Shown piece by piece: positions 1 through 8,732 of a stretch of DNA of 64,000 bases. The position numbers and the translations under genes are program-made. The DNA is taken from positions 1,689,501 to 1,753,500 of the forward strand of contig NZ_ASWH01000001.1 of NCBI RefSeq assembly GCF_000407545.1, given 5' to 3'. The notes beneath the pieces are model-generated. The model was not told the DNA's origin. It saw nothing but the letters and a program-made list of their open reading frames with translations, and ran no database searches. The DNA comes from Enterococcus gilvus ATCC BAA-350 (GTDB lineage Bacteria > Bacillota > Bacilli > Lactobacillales > Enterococcaceae). Numbering within the stretch: position 1 is the stretch's first letter; each line of letters opens with the position of its first letter.

Positions 1-65
1 AGCAAGTAAAACACAAGCTTGTACCTTTTTTGTATTAATTTTTTGCGAAGATTAAAAAAAGAAGA

Positions 66-94
66 GGACCCTCGACAATGGTTTGCCGAGGGCC
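66..94 (-). terminator. Intrinsic terminator of murC
   Basis: A GC-rich hairpin (CCCTCG at 69-74 pairing with CGAGGG at 87-92) sits six bases past the murC stop. On the minus strand it is followed by a T-rich stretch ending in seven T residues. Confidence 0.75.
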
Positions 95-99
95 GCTTA

Positions 100-1434
100 C
101 TATAACACGTTGCGTGTCGTATTACTTAATAGGTTTTCATAAGCACGTTCAAATTTTTGTACATCCCCCGCGCCCATAAATATAACTACTGCATTTTCAT
201 GGTCTAAAAGCGGCGACATGTTTTCTTCTTTGATTACTTGTCCGCCCTTTTGAATTTTCGCGCCTAGATCTTCAATTTTCACGTCTCCAGCAACTTCGCG
301 GGCAGATGAGAAAATATCACATAGATATACTTTATCCGCACGATCCAGCGCTTCAGCAAAATCGTCCATTAAGGCAATCGTCCGTGTGAATGTATGTGGT
401 TGGAACACGGCGATCAATTCTTTTTCAGGGTATTTTTGACGAGCGGCATCAATCGTCGCTTTGATTTCAGCAGGATGATGCGCATAATCATCAACAATGA
501 TCATATCTGCAACTTTCTTTTCAGTAAATCGGCGTTTCACACCAGAGAAAGTCAGCATCTCATCTCTCACCTTGTCCATGTTCAGTCCTTCGAAATAGGC
601 AACAGCGATTACTGACAACGCATTGAGAATGTTGTGTTTTCCAAATGAAGGAACGGAGAAACGTCCGATAAATTTTTCTTTATGGTACACATCAAATGCA
701 GAACCATTCGTCGTACGAACGATATTCCGTGCTTGGATGTCGTCATTTTCTGACAGTCCATAATAATAAATAGGAACATCCGCTTCTAGTTTACGCAGGT
801 ATTCATCATCACCATAAGCAAAGATACCTTTTTTAACTTGTGATGCCAATGTTTGGAAAGCTTCAAACACATCACCGATACTCTTGAAGTAATCAGGATG
901 ATCAAAGTCAATATTCGTCATGATGGAATAATCTGGTGCATAGGCCAAGAAATGGCGTTGGTATTCGCAGGCTTCAAACGCAAAGAAGGTCGCATCTGGT
1001 ACACCGTGTCCAGTCCCATCACCGATTAGATAGCTCGTAGGCGCCAATCCATTTAATACATGGGCAAGCAAGCCTGTTGTACTCGTCTTTCCGTGTGACC
1101 CTGTTACTGCGATACTCGTGTAAGGCTGGATAAATTCTCCAATAAAATCATGGTAACGAACGATTTCCAGACCTAGTTCTTTCGCTCGGGCAATTTCTTC
1201 ATGGGTATCAGGAAACGCATTTCCTTGAATGATTTTCATACCCTCTTTAATGTTGTCTTTACTAAATGGCAAAATAGTAATGCCAGCTTTTTCTAAATCA
1301 CGTTGAGTGAAGAAATAGTTTTCAACGTCGGAACCTTGTACACGATAGCCCTTTTCATGTAAAACTAAAGCTAATGAGCTCATTCCAGAACCCTTGATTC
1401 CAACAAAATGATAAAGTGTATCTTTATTATTCAT
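100..1434 (-). CDS. murC: UDP-N-acetylmuramate--L-alanine ligase
   Basis: This is MurC, the cytoplasmic ATP-dependent ligase that adds L-alanine to UDP-MurNAc, the first step of stem-peptide assembly in peptidoglycan synthesis. The 444-residue length is normal. An N-terminal Rossmann domain starts with GIKGSGMSS (residues 12-20), the ATP P-loop TGSHGKTST lies at about 111-119, and the Mur ligase motif DDYAHHP is near residue 310. The start ATG at 1434 has a nearby AGAGGA-type ribosome binding site. It is transcribed alone, with its own terminator. I see no defects. Confidence 0.97.
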   Translation of the reverse strand: MNNKDTLYHFVGIKGSGMSSLALVLHEKGYRVQGSDVENYFFTQRDLEKAGITILPFSKDNIKEGMKIIQGNAFPDTHEEIARAKELGLEIVRYHDFIGEFIQPYTSIAVTGSHGKTSTTGLLAHVLNGLAPTSYLIGDGTGHGVPDATFFAFEACEYQRHFLAYAPDYSIMTNIDFDHPDYFKSIGDVFEAFQTLASQVKKGIFAYGDDEYLRKLEADVPIYYYGLSENDDIQARNIVRTTNGSAFDVYHKEKFIGRFSVPSFGKHNILNALSVIAVAYFEGLNMDKVRDEMLTFSGVKRRFTEKKVADMIIVDDYAHHPAEIKATIDAARQKYPEKELIAVFQPHTFTRTIALMDDFAEALDRADKVYLCDIFSSAREVAGDVKIEDLGAKIQKGGQVIKEENMSPLLDHENAVVIFMGAGDVQKFERAYENLLSNTTRNVL

Positions 1435-1535
1435 TTAATCCTCTTCCTTATATGTACAAAATTGTTTGCGGTTCACATTATCATATAAATCCGTAAAAAT
1501 AGCAATCTTTTATTCTTCAAGCTGTTTTTATTTCC

Positions 1536-1985
1536 TTATTTTTCAATCATCTTCAAAAATTTTAGTTCCCCTTGGCATCTTCCGCATACATACCTTTTCG
1601 TGTCGAGTTTTCGACGACGAATGACTTCTTGTTGGCACTTTAAGCACTGGTACACTTGATACGTTTTCACAGCTAACGGCGGTGTAAACCGTGAACCTCC
1701 TGTCTGCTTCAACAGTTGTTTGAATTCTCTATCCTTGTGCTGATACCCTCGTCCAGCTATATGCAAATGATAATGACAAAGTTCATGCTTGATGATTTTG
1801 ATCAATTCTTCTTCCCCGTATTTTTGAAAGACCAACTGATTGAAGTCCAAATCATGGCTATTTAGATGGTAACGACCACCTGTTGTTTTTAATCGCTTGT
1901 TAAATGTTGCTCGATGACAAAAGGGACGTCGAAAAAATTCCTGAGAAATTTTTTCGACGAGAACCTGTAACTCTTGATTAGTCAT
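1536..1985 (-). CDS. SprT-like zinc metalloprotease-family protein
   Basis: This is a SprT-family protein of 149 residues. The HELCH zinc-binding motif lies at about residues 67-71, and a C-terminal zinc ribbon follows with two CxxC pairs (CLKC and CGRC). The fold is related to the eukaryotic Spartan protease, but the substrate of the bacterial members is not known to me. The start is taken as the ATG at 1985, which overlaps the last eight bases of tex. A GTG nine bases upstream is possible but has no better ribosome binding site. The overlap implies co-transcription and translational coupling with tex. Confidence 0.85.
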   Translation of the reverse strand: MTNQELQVLVEKISQEFFRRPFCHRATFNKRLKTTGGRYHLNSHDLDFNQLVFQKYGEEELIKIIKHELCHYHLHIAGRGYQHKDREFKQLLKQTGGSRFTPPLAVKTYQVYQCLKCQQEVIRRRKLDTKRYVCGRCQGELKFLKMIEK

Positions 1986-4158
1986 GATTATCACTTTGAA
2001 CCATTGTCAAACTGATTCTGCCTTTTTTGACGTCCACCGCTTCAACCCAGACAGTTACCACATCTCCAACCGAGACAACGTCCGTTGGGTGTTTAACAAA
2101 TTTTTTGCTCAATTTAGAAATATGGACCAACCCGTCCTGTTTTACGCCGATATCGACAAATGCACCGAAATCAATTACGTTGCGGACGGTTCCTTGCAGT
2201 TCCATCCCAGCTTGTAAATCTTCCATTGTCAAAACATCTTGGCGCAATAACGGTGCGGGCATTTCATCACGCATGTCACGACCAGGCTGAAGCAGCGCTT
2301 GAAGAATATCTTTGATTGTTTCTTTTCCGATTTCGAGCGCTTGCTGCAATTGGCTTAACTGCAACCCTTTGATTTTCTCTGTTGCTTCTTCAGAGCCTAA
2401 AGATTTAAGCTCCACATTTGCTAGAGCCAAAATCTCTTTCGCACTAGCATAACTCTCCGGATGGATCGCTGTTGTATCCAAAATATTTTTTGCATCGGGA
2501 ATGCGTAAAAATCCAATAGCTTGTTCATAAGCCTTTGGTCCTAAACGGGGCACTTTTTTTAATTGCGGACGTGATGTAAACGCGCCATTTTCTTCACGAT
2601 ACGTCATAATATTTTGCGCAGTGGTCTTATTTAATCCAGAAGCATATTGCAGCAACTGCGGACTCGCTGTATTGACATTGACACCCACTTGGTTAACGGC
2701 TGTTTCAACGACAAAATCAAGACGTTCAGATAACCGTTTTTGCGAAACATCGTGTTGGTATTGCCCTACACCTACCGCCTTTGGATCGATCTTCACTAAT
2801 TCCGATAAAGGGTCCTGCAAGCGTCGCGCGATGCTGACGGCACTGCGCTCTTCTACTTGTAATTCTGGAAACTCTGCGCGTGCTACATCGCTGGCAGAAT
2901 ACACGGAAGCCCCTGCTTCATTCACGATGACATAAAACACTTCTTGTTGTATTTGTTTCAACTGCTCTGACACAAACAATTCAGATTCACGACTTGCTGT
3001 CCCGTTCCCAATAGCAACCATTTCGACGCCGTGCTTTTTGATCAACGCTTGAAAGGCTGGGCCGGCTGCTTGGCGTTTGGCTTGAGGTGCTGGCTTATGG
3101 GGATAGATCACTTCGATGGCCAACACTTTCCCTGTTTCATCTACGACTGCTAATTTGCATCCAGTACGGTACGCGGGGTCAAAGCCCAACACGACTTTTC
3201 CTTTTAAAGGAGGTTGCAAAAGCAAGTTGCGTAAATTCTCGCCAAAGATATTGATGGCTTGTTCATCGGCATCTTCGGTCAATTCATTTCGAATCTCTCG
3301 CTCAATAGCCGGGCCAATAAACCGTTTGTAGCTGTCTTTATAGGCTTCTCGAACAAATTCTGCGGTGATTGAACGACTATTTTGTACTAGTTGGCGTTCC
3401 AAGTAGTCAAAGACTTTGTCCTCTTCAACGACGATCGAAACCTTTAGAACCTCTTCTTTTTCCCCACGATTAGACGCTAATACACGATGGGAGACCATTT
3501 TATTAATAGGCTCAGCGAAATCATAATACATTTCATAGACGCCCTTTTCATCCTTCTCAGCATCTTTGACTTTGCTTTGATAGACGCCCTTATTTTTCGT
3601 GAAGGTGCGAATCCATGTACGAAAATCCGGATTGTCACTGATTTGTTCGGCTACGATCTCATGCGCGCCTTGCAAGGCTTCATCTGCATTGGCGACATTC
3701 TCATTGATAAATTCTTCCGCTTTTGCATAAACATCCCCGTTTTGCGGAAAGCTTACTAAATACTCAGCCAAAGGTTCCAATCCATTTTCTTTGGCGATCT
3801 TTGCTTTTGTCCGACGTTTTTGTTTATACGGACGATATAAATCTTCTACTTTTTGTACTTTGACTGCTTTTTGGATTTTTTGTGCTAGTTCTTCCGTCAA
3901 TTTTCCTTGTTCATCAATTAAACGCAGCACTTCCAGTTTGCGCTTCTCTAGGTTCTCTAAATAATTATAACGTTCTTCGATTTCGCGAATCTGGACTTCA
4001 TCCAAGCTGCCTGTCATTTCTTTTCGGTAACGGGCGATAAAAGGCACCGTATTTCCGTCTGTCAATAAAGTTAAAACAACAGTGATTTGCTGTGGACGGT
4101 AATCCGTTAATTCTTTATTCAGTAATTGAATGATTTCTTGGTTTAAACCTTCTGCCAT
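1978..4158 (-). CDS. tex: Tex family RNA-binding transcription accessory protein
   Basis: Tex is a conserved nucleic-acid-binding protein related to eukaryotic Spt6, implicated in transcription and toxin expression in other bacteria. The 726-residue product has an N-terminal helical region, a YqgF/RNase H-like domain beginning near VLGFDPAYRTGCKLAVVD, a helix-hairpin-helix segment (VNVNTASPQLL and later KKVPRLGPKAYEQAIGF), and a C-terminal S1 domain beginning near GMELQGTVRNVIDFGAFVDIG. The start at 4158 is chosen because AGAGGA lies six bases before this ATG; the upstream ATG at 4176 would place that site inside the gene. Confidence 0.95.
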   Translation of the reverse strand: MAEGLNQEIIQLLNKELTDYRPQQITVVLTLLTDGNTVPFIARYRKEMTGSLDEVQIREIEERYNYLENLEKRKLEVLRLIDEQGKLTEELAQKIQKAVKVQKVEDLYRPYKQKRRTKAKIAKENGLEPLAEYLVSFPQNGDVYAKAEEFINENVANADEALQGAHEIVAEQISDNPDFRTWIRTFTKNKGVYQSKVKDAEKDEKGVYEMYYDFAEPINKMVSHRVLASNRGEKEEVLKVSIVVEEDKVFDYLERQLVQNSRSITAEFVREAYKDSYKRFIGPAIEREIRNELTEDADEQAINIFGENLRNLLLQPPLKGKVVLGFDPAYRTGCKLAVVDETGKVLAIEVIYPHKPAPQAKRQAAGPAFQALIKKHGVEMVAIGNGTASRESELFVSEQLKQIQQEVFYVIVNEAGASVYSASDVARAEFPELQVEERSAVSIARRLQDPLSELVKIDPKAVGVGQYQHDVSQKRLSERLDFVVETAVNQVGVNVNTASPQLLQYASGLNKTTAQNIMTYREENGAFTSRPQLKKVPRLGPKAYEQAIGFLRIPDAKNILDTTAIHPESYASAKEILALANVELKSLGSEEATEKIKGLQLSQLQQALEIGKETIKDILQALLQPGRDMRDEMPAPLLRQDVLTMEDLQAGMELQGTVRNVIDFGAFVDIGVKQDGLVHISKLSKKFVKHPTDVVSVGDVVTVWVEAVDVKKGRISLTMVQSDNHD

Positions 4159-4238
4159 TTCCATTCCTCTTTTCATCCAAAATCTTATCTATTTTATCAT
4201 AGTTCAGCGAACTTTGCTTCTATCCATCCATAGAAAAA

Positions 4239-4263
4239 CCTTCACGTTCATCCGCAGTGAAGG
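4239..4263 (-). terminator. Intrinsic terminator of the EamA transporter gene
   Basis: CCTTCAC and GTGAAGG form a 7-bp stem with an 11-base loop, followed on the minus strand by TTTTTCT. It begins one base after the distal in-frame TGA at 4265-4267, so its position fits the longer, ancestral reading frame better than the present stop. Confidence 0.8.
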
Positions 4264-4264
4264 G

Positions 4265-5167
4265 TCATTTAGAAATGATATTCTTTCGTTGCCTCAATAG
4301 GTTTGGTAATTCTGATAAAATCAGTCCGGTTAAAGTTAATCAAATGCCAAAAACTGTTTTAATCGTGATCGTTTCGCCTAATATGGCTACGGACGCGATC
4401 GTTGTTAACATAGGAATCGTATAAATATAAACTGTTGCTCGAACGGCGCCGAGGGTTTTGACTGAAAAGTTCCAAGTGACAAAACACAACGCAGATGCAC
4501 CCACGCCTAAAAATAATAAATTGCTAAAGTTTCCTAGTTGAGCAAATCTAGAAACATCAAAAGAATCTATCGACAAGAATAGAACAGGAAGCATGAATAA
4601 CAGTCCATAAAAGAATATTCGCTGCGTTGTTGCAATCGTTCCTTCACCAAAAGTACTGATCTTTTTAACGATTAGCGAGTAGGACGCCCAGCAAACTGTT
4701 GCTATTAAAGCCAGCCCATCGCCAATGGGGTCAACATTTAGTGTCCCCGATAAGCTGATCAATGAAATGCCGATCATGGAACAGATAAATCCTAAAACAA
4801 AAATTTTTGGAATCGTTCCTTGTTTCAGCACAAATCGGCTAATCAGCGCAGTCATGAAGGGACTGACCGAGCCTATGATCCCCACATTCATTGCTAGCGT
4901 ATAGGTCAACGCGACATTTTCCAAATAGTAGTACAAGAAAATACCAAATAAACCAGCGATCATAAAATACTTTTCCTTTGACCATCCATTGAATGAAAGT
5001 CGCCTACGCGAAACAACCGTCAAAACTAAAAAACCGATCAAAAAACGAATAAAAAGAATTTCAATAGGTAAAAAGTCCTTTAGCAATACTTTCGTAGAGA
5101 TAAATGTTAATGCCCAAATCATGACCGTTACACTTGCGGATAAATGCCCTTTGACCGTCTCTGACAT
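4265..5167 (-). pseudogene. EamA/DMT family transporter with premature TGA (disrupted C-terminus)
   Basis: The gene encodes a drug/metabolite transporter-type inner-membrane permease (two EamA repeats, normally ten helices, about 300 residues). Translation starts at 5167 behind a strong AGGAGGG site. It stops at an in-frame TGA (4340-4342) after 275 residues, in the middle of the expected last helix. The same frame then continues for 24 sense codons (LTLTGLILSELPNLL, then a basic end) to a second TGA at 4265, just before the terminator. Restoring the internal TGA gives a 300-residue protein with a normal hydrophobic last helix. The substrate is unknown. The shortened protein may or may not function. 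A sequencing error is the main alternative. Confidence 0.8.
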
Positions 5168-5276
5168 TCTTTCCCTCCTTCTTTCAATCAGTTGTAATAT
5201 TTTAATTCATTTGATCTCTGTATACTTAACCACTATGCCATTTAAGAAATGACCATGCAAGAAAATTCAAAAAAAA

Positions 5277-5299
5277 GTGAGATTCTAGTCGAATCTCAC
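5277..5299 (-). terminator. Intrinsic terminator after the metallophosphatase gene
   Basis: GTGAGATTC and GAATCTCAC form a perfect 9-bp stem around a 5-base loop. On the minus strand it is followed by a run of T residues. It lies 8 bases past the stop codon. Confidence 0.9.
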
Positions 5300-5306
5300 T
5301 TAGCTG

Positions 5307-6035
5307 CTAAAAATCAGGCTGCCACGGCCCATGCTCATTTGGAAGTTCATAATCTTGAACAATGCCTTTAGTGTCAAAAACTACGCCATGCAGGCTTCCT
5401 CCAAAAACAGCCCCTCCGTCAATACCGATCTTTCCATCTGATTCCCACAGAGAGGTCGTTTGCATGTCGCCGTAAAGCATAGGAGTAATCGTGTGTCCGA
5501 ACACAATTGTTTTTCCTGTGCGATTTTTTCCTTCATGAAAAGGCTCACGAATCCATAGAAAATCAAATTCCGAAGTTTCTTTCCAGTTCTTCGTCAAGTC
5601 TATTCCCGCATGTACAAAAAGGTAGTCGCCCCATTCGTAATAAAAAGGCCGTTCGGATAAAAAAGAAACCAATGATCGATAGCGGCTGCGGATCATCATC
5701 GCGATTTCGGTCGGGGAATACTCATCTGTCGCTCCTTTATGAAGCAAGCTCTCGATGGTCTCTTTTCCACCATTATAAAGATAACTAGGAAACCAATCTT
5801 CCGGTTTTTCCATAAACTCTAAAAAGTATTGTTCATGGTTTCCCCTTAAGTAGACCGCTTGATACTTTTCAACCAGTTCCATACCTAAAAGCCAGCAGTC
5901 TTTACTCTTAGGTCCACGATCATTCAAATCCCCAATCAGCACGAGCTGCTGCTTCTCAGGTTGAAAATATTTCAATACTTGTTGAAACATTTCATACTCA
6001 CCATGAATATCACCAATTACAAAAACTTGATCCAT
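5307..6035 (-). CDS. Calcineurin-like metallophosphatase (PrpA/ApaH-like phosphoprotein phosphatase family)
   Basis: The 242-residue cytoplasmic phosphatase carries the full metal-binding set of the calcineurin-like superfamily: GDIHG (residues 8-12), GDLNDRGPKS (about 36-45), GNHEQ (about 72-76), a HAGID motif and a GHTITP motif. This order is typical of bacterial serine/threonine phosphatases and diadenosine tetraphosphatases; which substrate applies cannot be read from sequence. The start is the ATG at 6035, seven bases after AAGGGGG; an upstream TTG would put that site inside the gene. It lies 30 bases downstream of the VOC gene and probably shares its transcript. Confidence 0.88.
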   Translation of the reverse strand: MDQVFVIGDIHGEYEMFQQVLKYFQPEKQQLVLIGDLNDRGPKSKDCWLLGMELVEKYQAVYLRGNHEQYFLEFMEKPEDWFPSYLYNGGKETIESLLHKGATDEYSPTEIAMMIRSRYRSLVSFLSERPFYYEWGDYLFVHAGIDLTKNWKETSEFDFLWIREPFHEGKNRTGKTIVFGHTITPMLYGDMQTTSLWESDGKIGIDGGAVFGGSLHGVVFDTKGIVQDYELPNEHGPWQPDF

Positions 6036-6065
6036 TTTATTTGCCCCCTTCAACCAAGGACTATC

Positions 6066-6437
6066 TTAACTTCCAGAAACGACAAAATAATTTCCATCGG
6101 TGTCGACAAAATTGAAGACATATTCTTCACCGATTTGCGCTAGATCTCCCAACTGAACATTCACTTCTTGCAATTTTTTATATAGTGAAACAACATCGTC
6201 ACTTCCGAAAATCAGTGCAGGTGCTGGTTCAGATAGTTCGTCGTCATTATTTTCAATAAACGCGCGATCATAAATAACTAAATGCGTCGTACTCTCCTTA
6301 CTCATCGCTACTTCCGCAACCTGCGAGCCATCTAATTCTTCAAAACTAATCTCGACAAAACCAAGACTTTGCCAAAATGCGCTCGCTTTTTTTACATCGT
6401 TTGCATACAAAATCACTTTTACTTGTTCATTGAACAC
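6066..6437 (-). CDS. VOC (glyoxalase/bleomycin resistance) superfamily protein
   Basis: This is a small vicinal-oxygen-chelate fold protein of 123-126 residues. It has the paired pattern VKVILYANDVKKASAFWQSLGF at the N-terminus and VFNFVDTDGNYFVVSG at the C-terminus that defines the superfamily. Members include glyoxalases, antibiotic-binding proteins and many of unknown role; function cannot be assigned here. The GTG at 6437 is preferred because AGGAG lies eight bases upstream; a GTG at 6446 overlaps that site. It is followed closely by the metallophosphatase gene. Confidence 0.75.
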   Translation of the reverse strand: MFNEQVKVILYANDVKKASAFWQSLGFVEISFEELDGSQVAEVAMSKESTTHLVIYDRAFIENNDDELSEPAPALIFGSDDVVSLYKKLQEVNVQLGDLAQIGEEYVFNFVDTDGNYFVVSGS

Positions 6438-6570
6438 GGTATCCACTCCTCGAAAAATTTCTAAAAATATATAGTTAATATAACAAAAAGAAGCTTTTGA
6501 AGCGACTGTTAATTCAAAGCCTTAAAAACAATCTGCACAAAGTTGCGCTGTTATAGTGAGTGTAACAAAA

Positions 6571-6599
6571 AAAGACTTGGTCGCGCTAGCCAAGTCTTT
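6571..6599 (-). terminator. Intrinsic terminator of tcyP
   Basis: AAAGACTTGG and CCAAGTCTTT form a 10-bp stem with a 9-base loop. On the minus strand it is followed by a T run. It lies 7 bases past the tcyP stop. Confidence 0.9.
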
Positions 6600-6606
6600 T
6601 CTATGA

Positions 6607-7998
6607 TTAAGAATTCACTTCGATTGAAGCATTCTCGTCTTTTAACATCTCTCGATCCAATTCATGAATACGTTCGCTCGTTACAACACCAGCGACCATA
6701 CTGCCGCTAACATTAACCGCGGTACGTGCCATATCGATCAAAGGTTCAACTGAAATGACCAATCCTACGATAGCAACCGGCAAGTTCATAGCTCCAAGGA
6801 CGATCAATGAAGCAAAGGTTGCCCCACCGCCGACACCTGCAACACCAAAGGAACTGATAGTCACAATTGCGATCAACATGATGATAAATTTCAAGTCAAA
6901 TACGTTTACCCCGACTGTTGGCGCCACGATTGTTGCAAGCATCGCTGGATAAACACCCGCACAGCCGTTTTGACCAATTGAAATACCGAAGCTTCCCGCA
7001 AAGTTCGCCGTTGCTTCATCAACGCCTAATGCTTTTGTTTGCGTTTCAATATTCATTGGCAATGTTCCGGCACTTGAACGAGAAGTAAAAGCAAAACTTA
7101 AAGCTGGAAAAGCCTTTTTGAAGAAAGTAACTGGATTTACTTTGACGCCGAGCAATATCAACGAATGAACCAATAGTACAACGATCAACGCACTATAAGA
7201 AGCCAGAATAAATTTACCTAAGTTAACGATTGCTTCGAAATCACTTGTTGCTAAAACATTTGTCATCAGAGCAAACACGCCATAAGGTGTTAGACGCAAG
7301 ACCAAAGTCACGATACGCATAATAACTTTATAAAGACTTTCAATTAAATTAGAAAAGAATTCTGCTTCTTTTGGTGCTTTCCGGCGTACACCCAAGAAGG
7401 CGATGCCGACAAAGGCCGCAAAAATTACCACGCCGATTGTACTTGTTGGGCGTGTTCCAGCAAAATCAGCAAATACGTTTGTTGGAATAAACGATAAGAT
7501 TTGTTGCGGAATCGAAAAGTTTTGAACCATTGATTGACGTTCCGCCAACTCGTTGATTCGAGCAGTTTCAGCCGCACCCTTGGTGAATGTTGCACCATCA
7601 AGGCCAAAGACCATCACTGCAACGATTCCGATCAACGCAGCAATTGCTGTTGTTGCTAATAAAGTAACTAATACATTGGCGCTGATCTTCCCTAGTTTTT
7701 TACTTGATTTCATCTTGGTGAATGCACCGACGATTGAAATAAAAACTAACGGCATAACCAACATTTGTAATAATGAAATATAACCATTACCAACGATCCC
7801 GATCCATTCCATCGCTTGAGAAATAACTTTGCTACCATTTCCTAAAAGAAGCTGTAAAATACCGCCAAAAAGAATCCCGGCTCCTAATCCTGCAAATACA
7901 CGATTAGAAAATTTCACATGTTTCTTTTGCATTTGGTAGAAAACTACAAGCAAGGCAACGAAAGCTAAGATCACTAATACAGTGAACAGAGTTGTCAT
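6607..7998 (-). CDS. tcyP: L-cystine/dicarboxylate-type sodium symporter (TcyP-like, DAACS family)
   Basis: This 463-residue integral membrane protein belongs to the dicarboxylate/amino acid:cation symporter family. The start MTTLFTVLVILAFVALLVVFY resembles the TcyP branch (L-cystine uptake), and the C-terminal half has the serine-rich hairpin region (FTSRSSAGTLPMN) and SFGVAGVGGGATFA, which form the substrate and ion sites in this family. L-cystine is the likely substrate by similarity to TcyP; a dicarboxylate or another amino acid remains possible. AAGGAGG lies six bases before the ATG. The gene has a long structured leader that probably controls its translation. Confidence 0.85.
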   Translation of the reverse strand: MTTLFTVLVILAFVALLVVFYQMQKKHVKFSNRVFAGLGAGILFGGILQLLLGNGSKVISQAMEWIGIVGNGYISLLQMLVMPLVFISIVGAFTKMKSSKKLGKISANVLVTLLATTAIAALIGIVAVMVFGLDGATFTKGAAETARINELAERQSMVQNFSIPQQILSFIPTNVFADFAGTRPTSTIGVVIFAAFVGIAFLGVRRKAPKEAEFFSNLIESLYKVIMRIVTLVLRLTPYGVFALMTNVLATSDFEAIVNLGKFILASYSALIVVLLVHSLILLGVKVNPVTFFKKAFPALSFAFTSRSSAGTLPMNIETQTKALGVDEATANFAGSFGISIGQNGCAGVYPAMLATIVAPTVGVNVFDLKFIIMLIAIVTISSFGVAGVGGGATFASLIVLGAMNLPVAIVGLVISVEPLIDMARTAVNVSGSMVAGVVTSERIHELDREMLKDENASIEVNS

Positions 7999-8128
7999 TG
8001 TATTCCTCCTTAAAATAACTTTCTATAATGACAAGTCTGTCAAAGGAAGTAAAGGTTCCCGGTATCCGCTCTTCAGCGACCTACCCTAAAATATAGCTGC
8101 GCGACTCCTAAATTTTAGTGACCTTTAA
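7999..8128 (-). promoter_or_regulatory. Structured 5' leader of tcyP, riboswitch-like, class not recognised
   Basis: The predicted transcript starts close to AAAGGT (8126-8121), which pairs with ACCTTT (8056-8051) to close a possible three-way junction. Inside are CTAAAAT/ATTTTAG (8118-8112 with 8092-8086) and a small hairpin GGTA...CGCT-GAAG-AGCG...TACC. Directly after the closing stem, CTTCCTT (8049-8043) can pair along all seven positions (one G-U) with the Shine-Dalgarno AAGGAGG (8011-8005). The 5' AAAGG could pair instead with CCTTT inside that anti-Shine-Dalgarno stretch, giving two exclusive folds. No known riboswitch signature was recognised. The pairing is seen in the sequence; the regulatory role is inferred. 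Confidence 0.55.
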
Positions 8129-8157
8129 ATTATAACTTAGAAAAAATAATCTGTCTT
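8129..8157 (-). promoter_or_regulatory. Promoter of tcyP
   Basis: Reading the minus strand, -35 AAGACA (8157-8152) and a perfect -10 TATAAT (8134-8129) are separated by 17 bases. The start point would fall at about 8122-8126, at the first strand of the leader's closing stem. Confidence 0.7.
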
Positions 8158-8206
8158 ATGATTTGCACTATTCCATAGAAATTTTCATAATGATATTCAT
8201 AAAAAA

Positions 8207-8230
8207 ACCTCCATTTTAAAAATGGAGGTT
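8207..8230 (-). terminator. Intrinsic terminator of the DUF1149 gene
   Basis: A perfect 24-base palindrome (arm AACCTCCATTTT) is followed on the minus strand by a T run. It lies 8 bases past the DUF1149 stop and separates that gene from the tcyP promoter. Confidence 0.88.
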
Positions 8231-8238
8231 TTTAACAG

Positions 8239-8622
8239 TTAGATGGTGTTGGAAGAGAAGTTTATTTTTACACCAGGTTGATCTAAGGCAATCTCGGTTA
8301 TTTCGTAAACCATTCGTTCGATTAAACGCAAGATTGGTCGGATCATCTCGTTCGCTTCTGCTTCAGTTAGGTCGCTTTGCTGTTTGACTTCTCGTCCAAT
8401 GACGTGGATCACCTGCGAAAACACCCCACCGATAATGAACTTCTCAAATGGAATAACGAATTCAATTCGTACACCCATGATGCTATTTCCAGCCGGGTAC
8501 CCTGGATCAACTGCTTCCAACGGACTGAAATTAATCAATAATTTTTGTTTGACCACTTGGTCTTTTGGAGGAAGTCCATAATTAAACGACTCTACGACTT
8601 CCGGATCACGCTGTAATTCCAT
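8239..8622 (-). CDS. DUF1149 family protein
   Basis: This 127-residue soluble protein matches the DUF1149 family found in streptococci, enterococci and lactobacilli. I recognise it from the core LINFSPLEAVDPGYPAGNSIMGVRIEFVIPFEKF. The family's alpha-beta pattern has been compared with SecB-like chaperones, but no function is established to my knowledge. GAGGAG lies just before the chosen ATG at 8622; an ATG at 8637 overlaps that site and is unlikely. It is followed by its own palindromic terminator. Confidence 0.78.
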   Translation of the reverse strand: MELQRDPEVVESFNYGLPPKDQVVKQKLLINFSPLEAVDPGYPAGNSIMGVRIEFVIPFEKFIIGGVFSQVIHVIGREVKQQSDLTEAEANEMIRPILRLIERMVYEITEIALDQPGVKINFSSNTI

Positions 8623-8732
8623 TTCATAACTCCTCATTCATAAGAAATAATCCATCAATTTTCAAATATTTATTAATGTCTGCATGATTCTCAAATAAAT
8701 TTCTATTGCTTATCTTAATTATAGCTTTTTGC

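Noticed and set aside
7999-8128. The tcyP leader as a T-box or SAM-I riboswitch
   Set aside because: It lacks the AGGGTGGNACCGCG motif of T-boxes and the conserved core of SAM-I. I kept it only as an unassigned structured leader.
8165-8195. A CodY-like box upstream of tcyP
   Set aside because: The best alignment has about four mismatches in 15 bases, too weak in such AT-rich sequence.
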